Counted from the first letter of the stretch, positions 1 to 11,740 are shown. The stretch is 64,000 bases of DNA from Chaetoderma sp. LZ-2023a (GCA_034401795.1 CM067371.1:77971333-78035332); one strand, 5' to 3'. The notes: generated from the letters alone by a model not told the origin. A program made the numbers and translations.

Positions 1-815
1 TCATCTGGAAACCATTTTCAAGATGGCCACCATGGGCTGGTGGCCATCTTGGTTTCTTCCTCGGACCTAGTCCAACCACTCTGTTACCGTTTATCGCATC
101 GCCTTAAAACTTCAAGAGTTATCATCCGGAAACCAATTTTCAAGATGGCCACCGGTGGCTGGCAGGCATCTTGGATTTCGAATCATTGTCAATCTAGATA
201 GGGTGGTTCGACTACCTCTGGTGAAGAAACCTATGAAGTTTCATAGCGATCCGATAAACGATAATGGAGTTATCATCTGGAAACCATTTTCAAGATGGCC
301 ACCAGTGGTTGGTGGCCATCTTGGATTTCGGATCATTGTCGATTTCGATAGCTTTCTTTCTCAGACCTAGTCCAAGCACTCTATAAAGTTTCAATGTGAT
401 CCAATAAACGGTAACAGAGGTATGATCCGGAAACCAATTTTCAAGATGGTCACCTGTGGCTGGCGGCCATCTTGGATTTCGGATCATCATCAATTTCGAT
501 AGGTTTCTTCCGCAGACTAGTCCAACCACTCTATTAAGTTTCAATGTGATACGCCAAACGGTAACGGAGTTATCATCCAGAAACCAATTTTTAAGATGGC
601 TGGCGGCCATCTTGGATTTCGGATCATCGTCGATTTCGATAGGTTTCTTCCCAAGACCTAGTCCAAGCACCCTATGAAGTTTCAATGCGATCCGACAAAC
701 GGTAACGGAGATATCATCCGGAAACCACTGCCGTCCGCACACCTGCCTGCCCAGACGGACGGACGACATTACATAACACCCCGCCAAACTTTTTGGCATG
801 GTATAAAAAGGAGAC
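1..815. repeat. Array cassette with about 150-bp units and closing hairpin
   Basis: Five to six diverged units follow one another. Each carries TATCATCCGGAAACCA, then TCAAGATGGCC, GGCCATCTTGGATTTCGGAT and a CCTAGTCCAA word. Unit starts lie near 119, 269, 420, 569 and 711, giving a period of about 150 bp. The array ends in GACGGACGGACG near 755 and a hairpin around ACCCCGCCAAA/TTTGGC at 779-810. Related copies lie at 14888-15475 and 29440-30015. Reading frames here are open only because the repeat is short and lacks stops; I see no gene. The left end lies outside the window. Confidence 0.8.
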
Positions 816-830
816 ATTAAACCCTGGAGA

Positions 831-1475
831 CCTTGTCATGGGCAGCATACCATGCTAAGAGGCAGCCAGATAACATTGGCTCTGTCTCACAAATTGAACT
901 TATGCCTCTATTTGTAGAGCCAGCAAACACAGTAGCAATGATATTACACACAATGAAGCTCTAGGACAAAGCTACTCAGAATTTACACCCATGTCAAATT
1001 CCTGTAATCGCTATGGATCAACCATTGTTTTCCATTGCCAAGAAGATCGATGGACATGGACAGATATCTTTGGTGAGAACAAATTTGTGGTTTTGTCATT
1101 CTACTATATGACCGAACTAGTGAGTGCAACCAGGTAAAGCAGGCAAGAAAACCTATTTGCAAAGGGAAGGCAGCTAGATCACATACCCCCAACTAAGGCT
1201 GCGCTTGCTGAGCATATCAGATCCGCGTATAAGGACACTGTTTGGCACAGGCACTAAGGCTCAACAGCAGTTACCAAACACGTGATTGGGGATGGACAAA
1301 GGATGCAAATGAACACTGGGTACCTTACTGGTCAGCCCTTCCAGAGGCTGCAGTCTTGCAAAGAATTAATCAAATGTGACTGCAAAAAAGATTGTAAGCC
1401 CCCTTGTAAATGCATTAATTCTTCCCTTTCATGCACTGAACTTTGCACTTGTGGTGGCTCATGCTATAGCTAGTG
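831..1475 (+). pseudogene. Relic of PIN/CXC-type repeat-encoded gene, internally deleted
   Basis: Translating across several frames gives blocks of the protein family seen intact-like at 21.7-26.3 kb. The first reads ETLSWAAYHAKRQPDNIGS and continues to a TAG near 963. The next holds QIPVIAMDQPLFSIAKKI near 1000-1050, then a frameshift to GENKFVV. From about 1190 it jumps to the family's C-terminal region (PPTKAALAEHIRSAYKD). It ends in a cysteine-rich CXC tail at 1353-1473 with SCKELIKCDCKKDCKPPCKC and CTELCTCGGSC. The middle of the protein, including the nuclease region, is missing, so this is a deleted, frameshifted copy. Family membership rests on remembered invertebrate proteins and on the copy in this window. 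Confidence 0.65.
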
Positions 1476-1673
1476 GGATTAATACACAACGAGTTCCCAG
1501 ATCAATTGAAATATGTGATCCCGCCAATGAAATTCAAAATATAACAATTTCGTTGTAAATTCTACTTTTTGCTTGTGCCATATAGAATATTGATATAAGG
1601 AAATAAGCTATGTATTCGTAAATAATCACATCAGCTTCTTTGGATAGTAAAACACAGTCACATTATTCATCTA

Positions 1674-3275
1674 TACACTGCTGGTAAAAAAAAATGAGGC
1701 AAACATGATTTATCATATTTTTTATGATTACTCTCTTTCATGTTAATAAATACAGGTGAAATAGTGATAATTTTACATAATATCGTATGCATTGTCTGTG
1801 TGCAAGGTACCTTTTTAGTATGGGATAGCTTTCCCCTTGTTTTTCTTCAGAAATCTCAGCCGTTTGAGCAAGCTGTCTGAAAGCCTTTTACAGTGTACTG
1901 CATCAATGCTGTTCCATTCATGTCTGACTGCTTCCCACAACTGGCCAGTGCTCCCAAATTTTCTGCCAACCAGTTTGGCCTTGATATGCGCCCATATATT
2001 CTCTATGGGGTTAAGATCTGGTGACTGTCCAGGCCATAACATCACCAACAAAGAATGCCGCTCAAACTATGACTTTGTTGTTTTTGCTGTGTGTGCCGGG
2101 GCATTATCTTGTTGAAAAATAGCTTTTTGTCTTTTATTTCCACTACACAACTTGTTCAGGCTTGGAAGCAACCCCTGTTTTGATACTCCTTTGCATTAAT
2201 GGACTTTTCACATTGCACAAGCTCACCAACACCAGATGCAGAAAACACACCCATACCATAATTCCACCTCCATGTTTCACAGTGGTGGAGAGGCATTCTG
2301 GGTTATATTTTTCACCTGACCTTCGAAGACAGCGCTCTGGAGCATCTGTACACAGCTTAAAACGTGACTCATCACTCCAGAGAACACGCTCAAACCAGAG
2401 AATCATGGTCACGATAAAGTGCCAAGAGTCTGTCTACAACGTTCTTTGTGGACAGGAATGGTTTCTTAGCACACCGCTTCGATGAAAAACCAGCTTCCTT
2501 GAGCCTCCTTGCAATTGTTCTTCTTGAAACAGCCTTATTTTGTGAATTTTTTAATTCTTCTGCTAATTTGGTTTGAGTCTTCTTACGATTGTTCTGAACA
2601 GTCATATTCAGCTTTCTTTCATCTCAACATGTCACTAGCTCATCCAGAACCTCAGACGTTAGAATTTTCTTAATCTCAGGATATGACTTTCCAACTTGAC
2701 GAAGACCTGCGATCCGGCTTTTGACTTCAACAGGTACATGGAATTTAGACTTTTTTTAAGACATGTTGAATCAAAAATAACAACTTCACTCTTCAGGCAC
2801 AGTGTGGTAATACACAGAGATTACAGAAACGGCTAATGTCTTGTCACCTCGGTCAGCGTAACTCAACTAGCTTGCTAGTTTGGTTAGTTAATTCACTTTA
2901 AATCCTGAACACAGACGCACTATTTGTCTTTTGTGTATGCATGTAGGTCTAATATAGAACAAGAATCCATTCAGTAGATAGCTTTTGATATGCAAATTAG
3001 TTCACTCAGCAGTGGAAAGCAGTCAGACATGAATGGACCAGCATTGACGCAGCACAATGCAAAAAGCTTTCAGACAGCTTGCCCAAATGGGTGAGTTTTG
3101 AGACAAAAAAAATAAGGGAAAAGACTATCCCATAATAAGAGGTACCATGCACACAGACAATGCATACAATATTATGTAAAATTGTCACTTATTTCACCTG
3201 TATTTATTAACATGAGAGTAATTATAAAAAATATGATAAATCATGTTTGCCTCATTTTTTTTGCCCAGCAGTGTA
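1674..3275 (-). mobile_element. Tc1-like DNA transposon, decayed, with long inverted arms
   Basis: The ends are CACTGCTGG at 1676-1684 and its complement CCAGCAGTG at 3265-3273, each next to TA (1674-1675 and 3274-3275), as expected of Tc1/mariner insertion at TA. The inverted similarity does not stop at the tips: roughly 1676-1950 matches the complement of 3010-3273, including the last part of the transposase coding sequence. The interior holds a broken DD34E transposase on the minus strand. The extended arms suggest a rearranged, fold-back-like copy. Confidence 0.85.
1815..2764 (-). pseudogene. Tc1-like DD34E transposase, inactivated
   Basis: Reading on the minus strand from the ATG at 2762-2764, the N-terminal helix-turn-helix (KFHVPVEVKSRIAGLRQVGK) is followed by RRTIARRLKEAGF. 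Then come the first catalytic aspartate in LWSDESRF, the second in QQDNAPAHTA, and PGQSPDLNPIENIW with the glutamate. Thirty-four residues separate the second aspartate from the glutamate, the Tc1 spacing. It is broken by a stop at codon 3, at least one frameshift near 2400, another between the catalytic blocks, and a TAG near 2085. In an active copy the protein would cut and rejoin DNA at TA sites. This copy cannot be active as read. Confidence 0.85.
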
Positions 3276-3856
3276 TATGTGTCAAAGAAGGTAGGGTATT
3301 ATATAAATAAGTTTTGAAAGCAGCCATGATGAAATTCAAAATGGCGGCTAAAATATGTGTATGATCGTGTGTGTCCAGCTGTTATTGGATAGAGCATACA
3401 AAAATCTATAAGTAAGCCAATTTTCATGCTTGTTTCACATTTTGAACACTTTCTCAGTTTTCGACTTAACCTACTAGACTACTACTTTTTCAGAAACATC
3501 AAAGATTTGATGGACAGACTGACCTATAAAGCAACTGTTTAGTTGCAACAAAACACGAGCAATGACAGCGATGATATCATTCTTTGTCATATTGTAAAAG
3601 GTTTTCAGGTATTCACAATTTTTACGTATTTTCTGGGTCATGCCCACAGTTGTGGAATCTTGTGTACGGGCACACCCTTTCTGGTGTAACTACTTGTAAG
3701 CCAATTCGAACCAGCAGTTTCAGAGATATAAAAAAATTCAGAATTTGAGTTGATCCAGAACAGGGATCTTTTAGCCGGATCACAGCCAAAGTTTGGAAAT
3801 CATTGTCTATGCTAAGCTCCTTTGCTGTATTAAGGTTTGAGTGAAATTGCATCAGT
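3276..3856. other. Non-coding stretch, nothing recognised
   Basis: I see no open coding region with gene-like composition, no RNA gene and no clear repeat. Short ATGGCGGC words near 3340 suggest an old repeat fragment. Confidence 0.5.
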
Positions 3857-3861
3857 ACACA

Positions 3862-3905
<44 letters not shown>

Positions 3906-3910
3906 CACAC
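3857..3910. repeat. Microsatellite (ACGC)n followed by (AC)n
   Basis: A run of ACGC units passes directly into AC units. The poly-VRAC reading frames over it are artefacts of this repeat. Confidence 0.95.
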
Positions 3911-4077
3911 CTTGGGATGTGCAAATATTTCTGTACAAACCACAGAAATCTTAATTTCCAAACAATGAACATGGAAATCTTTAAAGAAAAAATGAAAATT
4001 TAGGCCAGAAATGAAAGAAATTTTGATCCGATGCAAAATATTCATACCAACTGACCACAAGATCGGCAAACCGTTTA

Positions 4078-4672
4078 ACCGACATTTTCGAAAATGGCAA
4101 ATTTGAAGTCAAAAACCTATATAAAAGCAATTTCGGCTACAAAATCCATCAAATAAAAATATCCACTATGGCCGACAAACATGCTACATTTTGATTGGTC
4201 CATGGCGGTGATGTTCTTTTTTACACATTAACTTCCTTAAACAAACTTTAATGGTCCTTAGTCCCTAATCATATCTGCTAAATTATGGCCCGATCCTTTC
4301 AGCGGTTCTGGAGTAGTCATTTTCGCTAAAACTAGGTCAACCAAGATGGCCACCGAACCATTTGACCAATTAAGTTCGCTTGAACAAACTTGGTTCAGCT
4401 CTTGCCATAGATCATATTTCATGAGGTTTGCATTAATCCCACAAGCGGGTTCAGAGAAAAAGATTTTTAAAGACATCTAAAAATCAGCAAAAATCCAAGA
4501 TGGCCGATCGGCTCAGTTTGAACCCTATGCCCTAAGGATGCTTGCTGCCAAATATAATTGAAATCGTCCCAGTGGTTCTTGAGAGGAAGTCATTTAAAGG
4601 AAAAGTTGATGGACGACAGACGGATGGTCACCATGGCATAAGCTCCCTTGGCCATTCATGCCAGGTGAGCTA
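4078..4672 (+). repeat. ATGGCC cassette, copy 1, closing with GTGAGCT hairpin
   Basis: This short copy holds the words CATCAAATAAAAATATCCA, ATTTTGATTGGTCCA, CTAGGTCAACCAAGATGGCC and ATGCCCTAAGGATGCTTGCT in the order seen in the longer copies at 6076-8149 and 42005-43796. It ends in GACGACAGACGGATGG and the hairpin AGCTCCCTTGGCC/CCAGGTGAGCT (about 4641-4671) followed by AA. No protein is encoded. The right boundary is clear and the left is approximate. Confidence 0.8.
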
Positions 4673-4918
4673 ATAATATTACCAGATTAGATACAGTTTA
4701 ATCGATGTCAAGTGACAGAATGGCCAAATCATCATGTCACTTGGTGTCCTATCACATGTTGCTGATGTGTGAAGGCGTTTTATCTCATTAAAACATGAAA
4801 GGATATTCACTCTTGAAATTATGGCCGAGAGGGAGGGGGAGGCGGAAGGAGAAAAACATGCTATCAGTACATATCAGTATTTCTATATTTATTTACAATA
4901 TATACACATATTTACAAG

Positions 4919-4923
<5 letters not shown>

Positions 4924-4959
<36 letters not shown>
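4924..4959. repeat. Microsatellite (TA)n
   Basis: An uninterrupted TA run lies in an AT-rich stretch (4860-4960). Confidence 0.95.
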
Positions 4960-4962
<3 letters not shown>

Positions 4963-6075
4963 GGCTTCAAAGATTTCCATATTGTCCGGACATGACCGAG
5001 AATTGTCTTCGATGACCGGTAAATGTGATGTCCAGTCGGACAGCAATGTATGTATTTTGTTAAATCATTGTAAATAAAAAAATTCTGCCGGCAATTTCCG
5101 GCTTATATTCTATGTAATATTTGTAAATCTTACGTCTATCATTCTTATGTGATGATATAGAACTCAAACTGACAAGTCATTGTACATGTATTGTCGTAAA
5201 CCAACATAAAATCACCCAAAACAATGTAAGCAATAAAATAAGGTTAGATCCCTTCTTAAGTTGGACGAGCAAATTAAAGCGCTTTTGTGATTGGAGGCAT
5301 TCTACTGAACTTTATCTGGACTGGGAGGAGACCTCCCAAATAAAAATCGATTTTGCAACGCCGAAATGCCAATATTGCAAATTAATAAAAAATATATACG
5401 GGAGATGTTTTTAAAACAATTTGAGCAATAAATTCACTATTACCTAATCAGTAAATGTAGTGAGCAGTATATTTACTGTCGAGATTTTTGTTCACTTGGG
5501 CGATTTCGTCCCGACCGACTTGGTTACATTACATTCTACCGAGTATTAATCAGGCATAGGACGAGTTTATGCCATCAGTCTCGTAGCTACTCGAAGCTCC
5601 CCTCCTATTGATGTGAATTGCGCAAGTCTCTAAGCGGGTACTACTATTAGCGTCTTCGCGCTACTCGGGTAACAGCTTAAACTTGTCCTATAGCGGAAGC
5701 TATCATGTGATTTCTGTTTTTTATCGGCACCATTTTATGTCAAACTTTGGATTAGTTTTGATGAATTAAACAATGTTTATTAAAATATATGCAATATTTA
5801 GGCAGTCCCAATTAATAATTTCACTCCCGCAGATCTAAGGCATACATTAAGCATAGGCATAAGATGGTAAGAATTTCTAGCGTGAAAAATTTAATGTGTT
5901 CTAATTTTGTGTTATTTTTTTGATGCATTTTTTTCAATTTTTTCTTGAAATATACCTAATAGAAGTCAGCACACTTTCTCGGAGGTTTGGATTTAAAGAA
6001 TTTACAGCCCTTGTCCTATTAGAAACCGCAGTTACTTCACTCACACATACACCCTTCCCGAAGTGGCATGTCCGG
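4960..6075. other. Non-coding stretch, nothing recognised
   Basis: No coding, RNA or clear repeat signal was seen on either strand. Confidence 0.45.
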
Positions 6076-8149
6076 GAATTGTTGGTGGGTGGTTTAGGAG
6101 TAGTCTTCTAAATGAGTGTGGACATTTTTGCAAGTCCAATATGGCCGCCAAACGCGCTACATTTTGATTGGTCCAGTGCAGTCATGTTTCCGACGCAGCG
6201 CCTTCCCTTGAAAAAACTTTGACGGCACTCAGTGCCTAATCACATCTCCCAAATTTCGGCCCAATCTGCTCAGTGGTTCTGGAGTCATTTTGGCAAAAAT
6301 TAGGTTATCCAAGATGGCCACCAAACCATTTGGCCAATCAAGTTCCCTTGAAACAAACTTGGTGCAGCTCTTGCCCTAGATGATATTTCATGCGTTTCGA
6401 ATTGATCCCCCAAGCGGTTTTGGAGATTTTTAAAGCGGCCATTTTTTTTTATGGATCAACTCTTGAAGAAACTTTAATGGCCCTTAATCATATATCACAA
6501 ATTTCGGCCTGATCGCTTCAGCGGTTCTGGGGAAGAATTTATTTTTGCGAAAATGACGCCATCCTAGATGGCCGCTGAACCATTTAGTCAATCAAGTTCC
6601 CTTGAACAAACTTGGGTCCGCTCTTACCATAGATCATATTTCATGAGGTCTGAATTGATCCCTCAAACGGTTTTGGAGAAGACTTACATTTCTAAAAATC
6701 AGTCGAAATCCAAGATGGCCACCGACCAAATTGGTTGATCGGCTTCGTTTGAACAAAATGAAATCTCTATGCCCTAAGGATGCTTCCTGCCAAATATAAT
6801 TGAAATCGGCCCATGAGTTCTCGAGAAGACATTAAAAATTTCCCATTGCTTTAGTAGGGGGAGCGTTTGGTGGGAAGATGATCCAAGATGGATCCCAAAC
6901 CATTTATCCGATAGTTTCGAAAATTGCAAATTTGAGATCAGAATACCCAAAAGCCTATATAAAACCAATTTCGACCTCGAAATCCATCAAATAAAAAAAT
7001 CCAAAATGGTCGCCCAACACGCTATATTTTGATTGGCCCACTGCGCCCATGTTTTTTGATGCATTAACTTCTCTTGAACAAACATTAATGGCCCTTAGTC
7101 CCTAATTATATATCACAAATTTCGGCCTGATTGCTTCAGCGGTTCTGGGGAAGAAGTCGTTTTTGCGAAAACTAGGTCATCCAAGATGGCCACTGAACCA
7201 CTTGGTCAATCAAGTTCCCTTGAACAAATTTGGTTCAGCTCTTAGCCTAGATCATATTTCGTGAGTTCTGAATCGATCCCTCAAATGGTTTTGGAGAGGA
7301 AGATTTTTAAATACATTTCTAAAAATCGGCCGAAATCCAAATTGGCCGATCGGGTTCGTTTGAACAAACTTGAATCTCTATCTCTTAAGGATGCTTCCTG
7401 CCAGATATTATTGAAATCGGCTCAGTAGTTCTCGAAAAGATCATTTTTAATTTCCCATTGCTTTAGTATGGGAGCTTTTGGCGGGAAAATGATCTAAGAT
7501 GGCCACCAAACCATTTATCCGACAGTTTCGAAAGTTGCAAATTTCAAATCAGAATACCCAAAAACCTATATAAAACAATTTCAGCCTCAAAGTCCATCAA
7601 ATAAAAAACCCAATATGGCCGCCAAACATGCAATATTTTGATTGGCCCACGGCGGCCATGCTTTTTGACGGATCAACTTCTCTTGAACAAACTTTACTGT
7701 CCCTTAGTCTCTAATCATATCTGCCAAATTTTGGCCTGATCCCTTCAGCGGTTCTGGGGAAGTCATTTTCGCTAAAACTAGATCAACCAAAATGGCCGCT
7801 GAACCATTTGACCAACCATGTTCCCCTGAAGAAACTTGGTTGAACTCTTGCCCTGGATCATATTTCTTGAGGCTTCCTTCAATCCCTCAAGCGGTTTCGG
7901 AGAAGATTTTTTGAAGACGTTTCTAAAAATCGGACAAAATCCAAGATGGCCGCCGGCCAAATTGGCCGATCGGCTTCCTTTGAACAAACTTGGATCCCTA
8001 TGCCCTAAGGATGCTTCCTGCCAAATATAATTGAAATCATCCCAGCGGTTCTTGAGAAGTTGTTTTAAAGGAAAAGTTGACGGACGGATGCACGACGGAT
8101 GGTCGCCACGACATAAGCTCACTTGGCCTTTCAGGCCAGGTGAGCTAAC
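6076..8149 (+). repeat. ATGGCC cassette, copy 2, with about 600-860 bp internal units
   Basis: The word GGCCGCCAAACGCGCTACAT and its variants recur near 6140, 7003 and 7613. Each is followed by ATTTTGATTGGCCCA, CAAGATGGCC and CCTAAGGATGCTTCCTGCCA, so the interior is a tandem of long, diverged units. The right end is GACGGACGGATGCACGACGG and a hairpin of AGCTCACTTGGCC and GGCCAGGTGAGCT (8115-8146). The left end (GGGTGGTTTAGGAGTAGTC) matches the start of the copy at about 42005. Short open frames inside are repeat artefacts. Confidence 0.85.
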
Positions 8150-8239
8150 AAGTGATGTGTATTATCAAGTAACTTACATTAACTGTTTCGCTGCTGCAAA
8201 ACACCAACCACTAATTTCAATTGGCAAAAATTCTTGACT

Positions 8240-8332
8240 TGCTGAATATTTTGAAAACAATTTGACTCAAAAATTATTTGTTGGTGTCTTAGAAACAACT
8301 TTCAGTCGAACCGTTTCCAAAATATTTAACAG
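8240..8332. repeat. Type-B hairpin repeat, copy 1
   Basis: The left arm CTGAATATTTTGAAAACAAT with TTTGACT pairs imperfectly with the right arm AGTCGAACCGTTTCCAAAAT. It belongs to the family based on AATATTTTGAAACTAATTTG. Confidence 0.7.
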
Positions 8333-9522
8333 GTCCAGAGATATAGCACTTGGAATGTCGTCTGCATAAACGCAGCAGTCTGACAGCTAAAGGTGTCCTG
8401 CAACCCTGTTTAAACTCTCACCCATTTTTAGTTTAAGGTATATATATTAAGTAGTTTAACACTAACCCTCAAATTTGTTCAAAAAGATTTTCTCACAGAA
8501 AATGTCCATTTGTTTCCATACTAGTACATTTACATGACATAAGCCTGGGCTTCTTAATATTTTACATGGTTACTTATAATGATGCTGGTAAGATGCCGAA
8601 ACTTGGGTGCATCCATAGTTATTGGCTTGGGGGGGGGGAAGGCACAAAAGAAGATCAGTGACCAGGACAGGCATAGCTTTTACAAACTATTAGCCAGTGG
8701 ACTTTTCCATTTGTAGCTATGCCCCGCCCATCTCTAGCTAAGCTCCACCCACACCTAGCTCGTGTTGGGATCGATCGATCTCTGAACTTTCTGACTATCA
8801 ATTTCCAGAAAACTATACAGGTAAGATGATGTCATATGTCGGATGATAGAGGGATACTCTGGAAAGCTGAATTGATTAGCCACCTAGGCTTTTTCTATGT
8901 CAAATCTGAACTATTTTAGCAATGGCTTTAACAAAATATCATAAGAATGTTTGTAATCATTCGTAACCAGTCAACCCTTTCAACTGTACACTACAGACTA
9001 GATACAAGATTTTGCTGCGCATTCCGATACTAATTTGTCAGGAAGATGCTGCGGACATTAGGAAACAACTGCTTCCAGTCAAACTAGTCTCAAAGTAATC
9101 ATCGTCTATATTACCCATTAGAGCGATGCATTAATTATCCATCAAAGTGATGTACATTTCATATCCAATGCAACGGTATTGACCTACAAACAATATATCA
9201 TCTTTCAGCGTGACAATCTTGTCAAATATGGCGACATGAACAGCAGATGAACATCACACAATACCATGGGAAGAAATCCTGTGACGTCATGCACTATGAT
9301 GTATTAACTCGATAAGCTAGAAAATAGAGTATTCTGTTTGCATTTTTAGATTTAGATTTCTAAAAAAATATTGTTTTATGTGACAAAATTTTACACATTG
9401 CTACATATTTTGGCTTTGGTGCACTACAAGTATATTGCAAATGAAAGGCTTCGCAGGTCACCTTTAACTGTCTCGCTGCTGCAAGCCACCGGACAATAGA
9501 TTAATGAGCAAAAACTCTTGAC

Positions 9523-9598
9523 TTGGTGAATATTTTGAAAATATTTTGACTGAAATTTCTAACAACTTTCAGTCAAATTGTTTTCAAAATATTTAGCA
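9523..9598. repeat. Type-B hairpin repeat, copy 2
   Basis: The arms GAATATTTTGAAAATATTTT and TCAAATTGTTTTCAAAATAT fold on each other around a short loop. Confidence 0.7.
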
Positions 9599-9695
9599 GG
9601 TCCAGAGAAATAACCCCTGGAATATGTCGTCTGCAAAAACAAAGCAGTCGGGCAGTTAAGATGGTACCTCAGTGTTTCATAATGTTAGATATAGT

Positions 9696-9765
9696 CTGTG
9701 ACTCCAGAGGACAGGACATCAACAATTCTAATTTAATAGGCAGACTGCAAAGGGACTTCAAAAGC
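9696..9765. repeat. Left direct repeat flanking the 150-bp array
   Basis: CTGTGACTCCAGAGG, then CATCAACAATTCTAATTTAA and GGGACTT, recur in the same order and orientation at 11264-11330, just beyond the far end of the array. The pair behaves like long direct repeats bounding one unit. Confidence 0.75.
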
Positions 9766-9789
9766 ACTTCAACAATGCTAACAAGAACG

Positions 9790-11240
9790 CCAATCAGAGA
9801 TTACTAAAGTATGCCCCCATTCCACCAAGCACAATCTTCACCCAAGATTGGTCACCGTGACCTTGACCGTTGGACACCAAGATCGATAGGGTTCTTCGAA
9901 ACACCAAGGACAACCTCCCACCCAAGATTAGTATTGAGCTCTTCAATCGATCTCGAGTTATCATCCAGAAACGCAATATTACATCATTAATTAGGTCACA
10001 GTGACCTTGACCTATGTCTTCAAAATTGTTAAGGTCTTTCGGAGCACCAAGGAAAAAGCTCCCATGTCAGATTGGTAACAATCCCTTCAATAGAACTTGA
10101 GTTATCAGCCGGAAACTCAATATTACATCATTAATTAGGTCACTTTTGACCGTTGACCCAAAAATCGATAGCGTTCTTCGGCCCACCCAGGACAAGCTCC
10201 CATGCCAGATTGGTAACGATCCCTTCACAAGAACTTGAGTTATCATGTCACTGACTTTGACCATTGACCCCAAAATCGATAGGGTTCTTCGGATCGGACC
10301 ACCAAGGAAAAAGCTCCCACGACAGATTGGTAATGATCCCTTCAATAGAACTCAAGCTATCATCCGGAAACGCAATATTACGTAATTAATTAGGTCACTG
10401 TTACCTTGACCATTGACCCCAAAATCAATAGGGTTCTTCGGACCGGACCACCAAGGAAAAAGCTCCCATGCCAGATTGGGAACTATTCCTTCAATAGAAC
10501 TCGAGTTATAATCCGGAAATGCAATATTACGTAATTAATTAGGTCAATGTGACCTTGACCGTTGATGCCAAAATTGATAGCGTTCTTCGGACCACCAAGG
10601 ACAAGCTCCCATGCCAGATTGGTAAAGATCCCTTATATAGAACTCGAGATATCATCCGGAAACGCAATATTACATAATTAGGTCATCGTGACCTTGACCG
10701 TTGATACCAAAATCGATAGGGTTCTTCGGACCACCAAGGAAAAAGCTCCCACGACAGATTGGTAACGATCCCGTCAATAGAACTCGAATTATCATCCGGA
10801 AACGCAATATTATGTAATTCATTAGGTCACTGTGACCTTGACTGTTTGACGCCAAAATCGATAGGATTCTTCGGACCCCCCCAAGGACAGGCTCCCATGC
10901 CATATTGGTAACGATCCATTTAATAGAACTCGAGTTATCATCTGGAAACACAATATTACGTAATTAATTAGGTCACCATGACCTTGATAGTTGACTGTAG
11001 CGTTGTTCGGACCACCAAGGACAAGCTCCCATGCCAGATTGGTAAAGATCCCTTATATAGAACTCGAGATATCATCCGGAAACGCAATATTACATAATTA
11101 ATTAGGTCATCATGACCTTGACCTTTGATACCAAAATCGATAGGCTTCTTCGGACCACCAAGCACAAGTTCCAATGCCATATTGGTAATGATCCCTTCTA
11201 TAGAACTCAAGTTATCATCTGGAAACGCAATATTTATAGG
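9790..11240. repeat. Satellite array with about 145-bp units
   Basis: About nine to ten units. Each carries TTAGGTCACNGTGACCTTGA, then AAAATCGATAGGGTTCTTCG, CACCAAGGAAAAAGCTCCCA, ATTGGTAACGATCCCTTCA and TATCATCCGGAAACGCAATA. Unit starts lie near 9992, 10136, 10250, 10395, 10540, 10680, 10826, 10970 and 11103. Some units are shortened. Open frames on the minus strand (for example 10067-10345) are repeats of one peptide and not genes. The array lies just beyond the 3' end of TAF3. Confidence 0.9.
9993..10007. promoter_or_regulatory. Perfect ERE-type palindrome in satellite unit
   Basis: AGGTCACAGTGACCT is the consensus inverted repeat with a three-base spacer bound by steroid-type nuclear receptors. 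It is one of several near-matches repeated with the array. The match is exact; function is not shown. Confidence 0.45.
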
Positions 11241-11263
11241 GGGGAGGGGTGCATAATTGAATA

Positions 11264-11330
11264 CTGTGACTCCAGAGGGGATGGGGCATCAACAATTATA
11301 ATTTAATAGGAGAATGGTATGGGACTTATC
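11264..11330. repeat. Right direct repeat flanking the 150-bp array
   Basis: This is the partner of 9696-9765: CTGTGACTCCAGAGG, CATCAACAATTATAATTTAA and GGGACTT in the same order. Confidence 0.75.
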
Positions 11331-11470
11331 CAGCTTTTCAAAAATGCAAATTTAATAGGGAGACTGCTAATGAGCAGCTCAGATTTGGTGAAACTTTCCA
11401 AATGGAATTTAACACTTCACAATCCAGATGAGGGTGGGTCTGAGGAGAATTATAATATACATGTAGTTCC

Positions 11471-11615
11471 TTAATATTTTTTCTTGCCTCTACCACGCCC
11501 CCGCCCTCGTTTTCCCCGTGTTTTAGTCCCTTTAAGCGCTGCTTGAGCTTTATAGCACTTGGGGCAGTACCATTCCTCATTTTCAGGAGGCTCCTCAGTA
11601 ATGTCAACACATGGC
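11471..11615 (-). CDS. TAF3: TAF3 last coding exon: end of PHD finger and basic tail
   Basis: The exon follows a TTTCAG acceptor and runs to TAA at 11471-11473 (145 bp, one leading base completing the tryptophan codon of the previous exon). It encodes PCVDITEEPPENEEWYCPKC, which supplies the last three cysteines of the PHD zinc finger, then a tail ending TRGKRGRGRGRGKKKY. In TAF3 this finger reads trimethylated lysine 4 of histone H3 and so helps bring TFIID to active promoters in the nucleus. The spacing and the YHW-PC join match vertebrate TAF3 as I remember it. A possible ATTAAA polyadenylation signal lies at 11351-11356. The displayed open frame at 11338-11643 is a different frame and is not real. 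Confidence 0.9.
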
Positions 11616-11740
11616 CTGAAATGAGATGGTAAAAAATTAACAACTCAACTTCTGAGTTCTGAGTTAAAATACATAATAAATTCTAATTAAAGTCCTTAAT
11701 GATTTAACCCTTGAATTTATTTAAGAAGAAAGTCATAGAC

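Larger units (their letters stand above)
8150..9695. other. Non-coding spacer with two hairpin repeats
   Basis: Apart from the hairpins at 8240-8332 and 9523-9598 and a poly-G run near 8630, I see nothing coding. Both hairpins are followed by similar text (CAGGTCCAGAGA, then GTCGTCTGCA), so the repeat extends about 70 bp beyond the stem on the right. Confidence 0.5.

Noticed and set aside
3622..4069. Open frames of 116 and 79 residues with VCVCVRACVRAC runs
   Set aside because: Translation of an ACGC/AC microsatellite.
10067..11210. Several minus-strand frames with the same peptide
   Set aside because: They are in-frame repeats of a 145-bp satellite unit and not a repeat protein; frames change between units.
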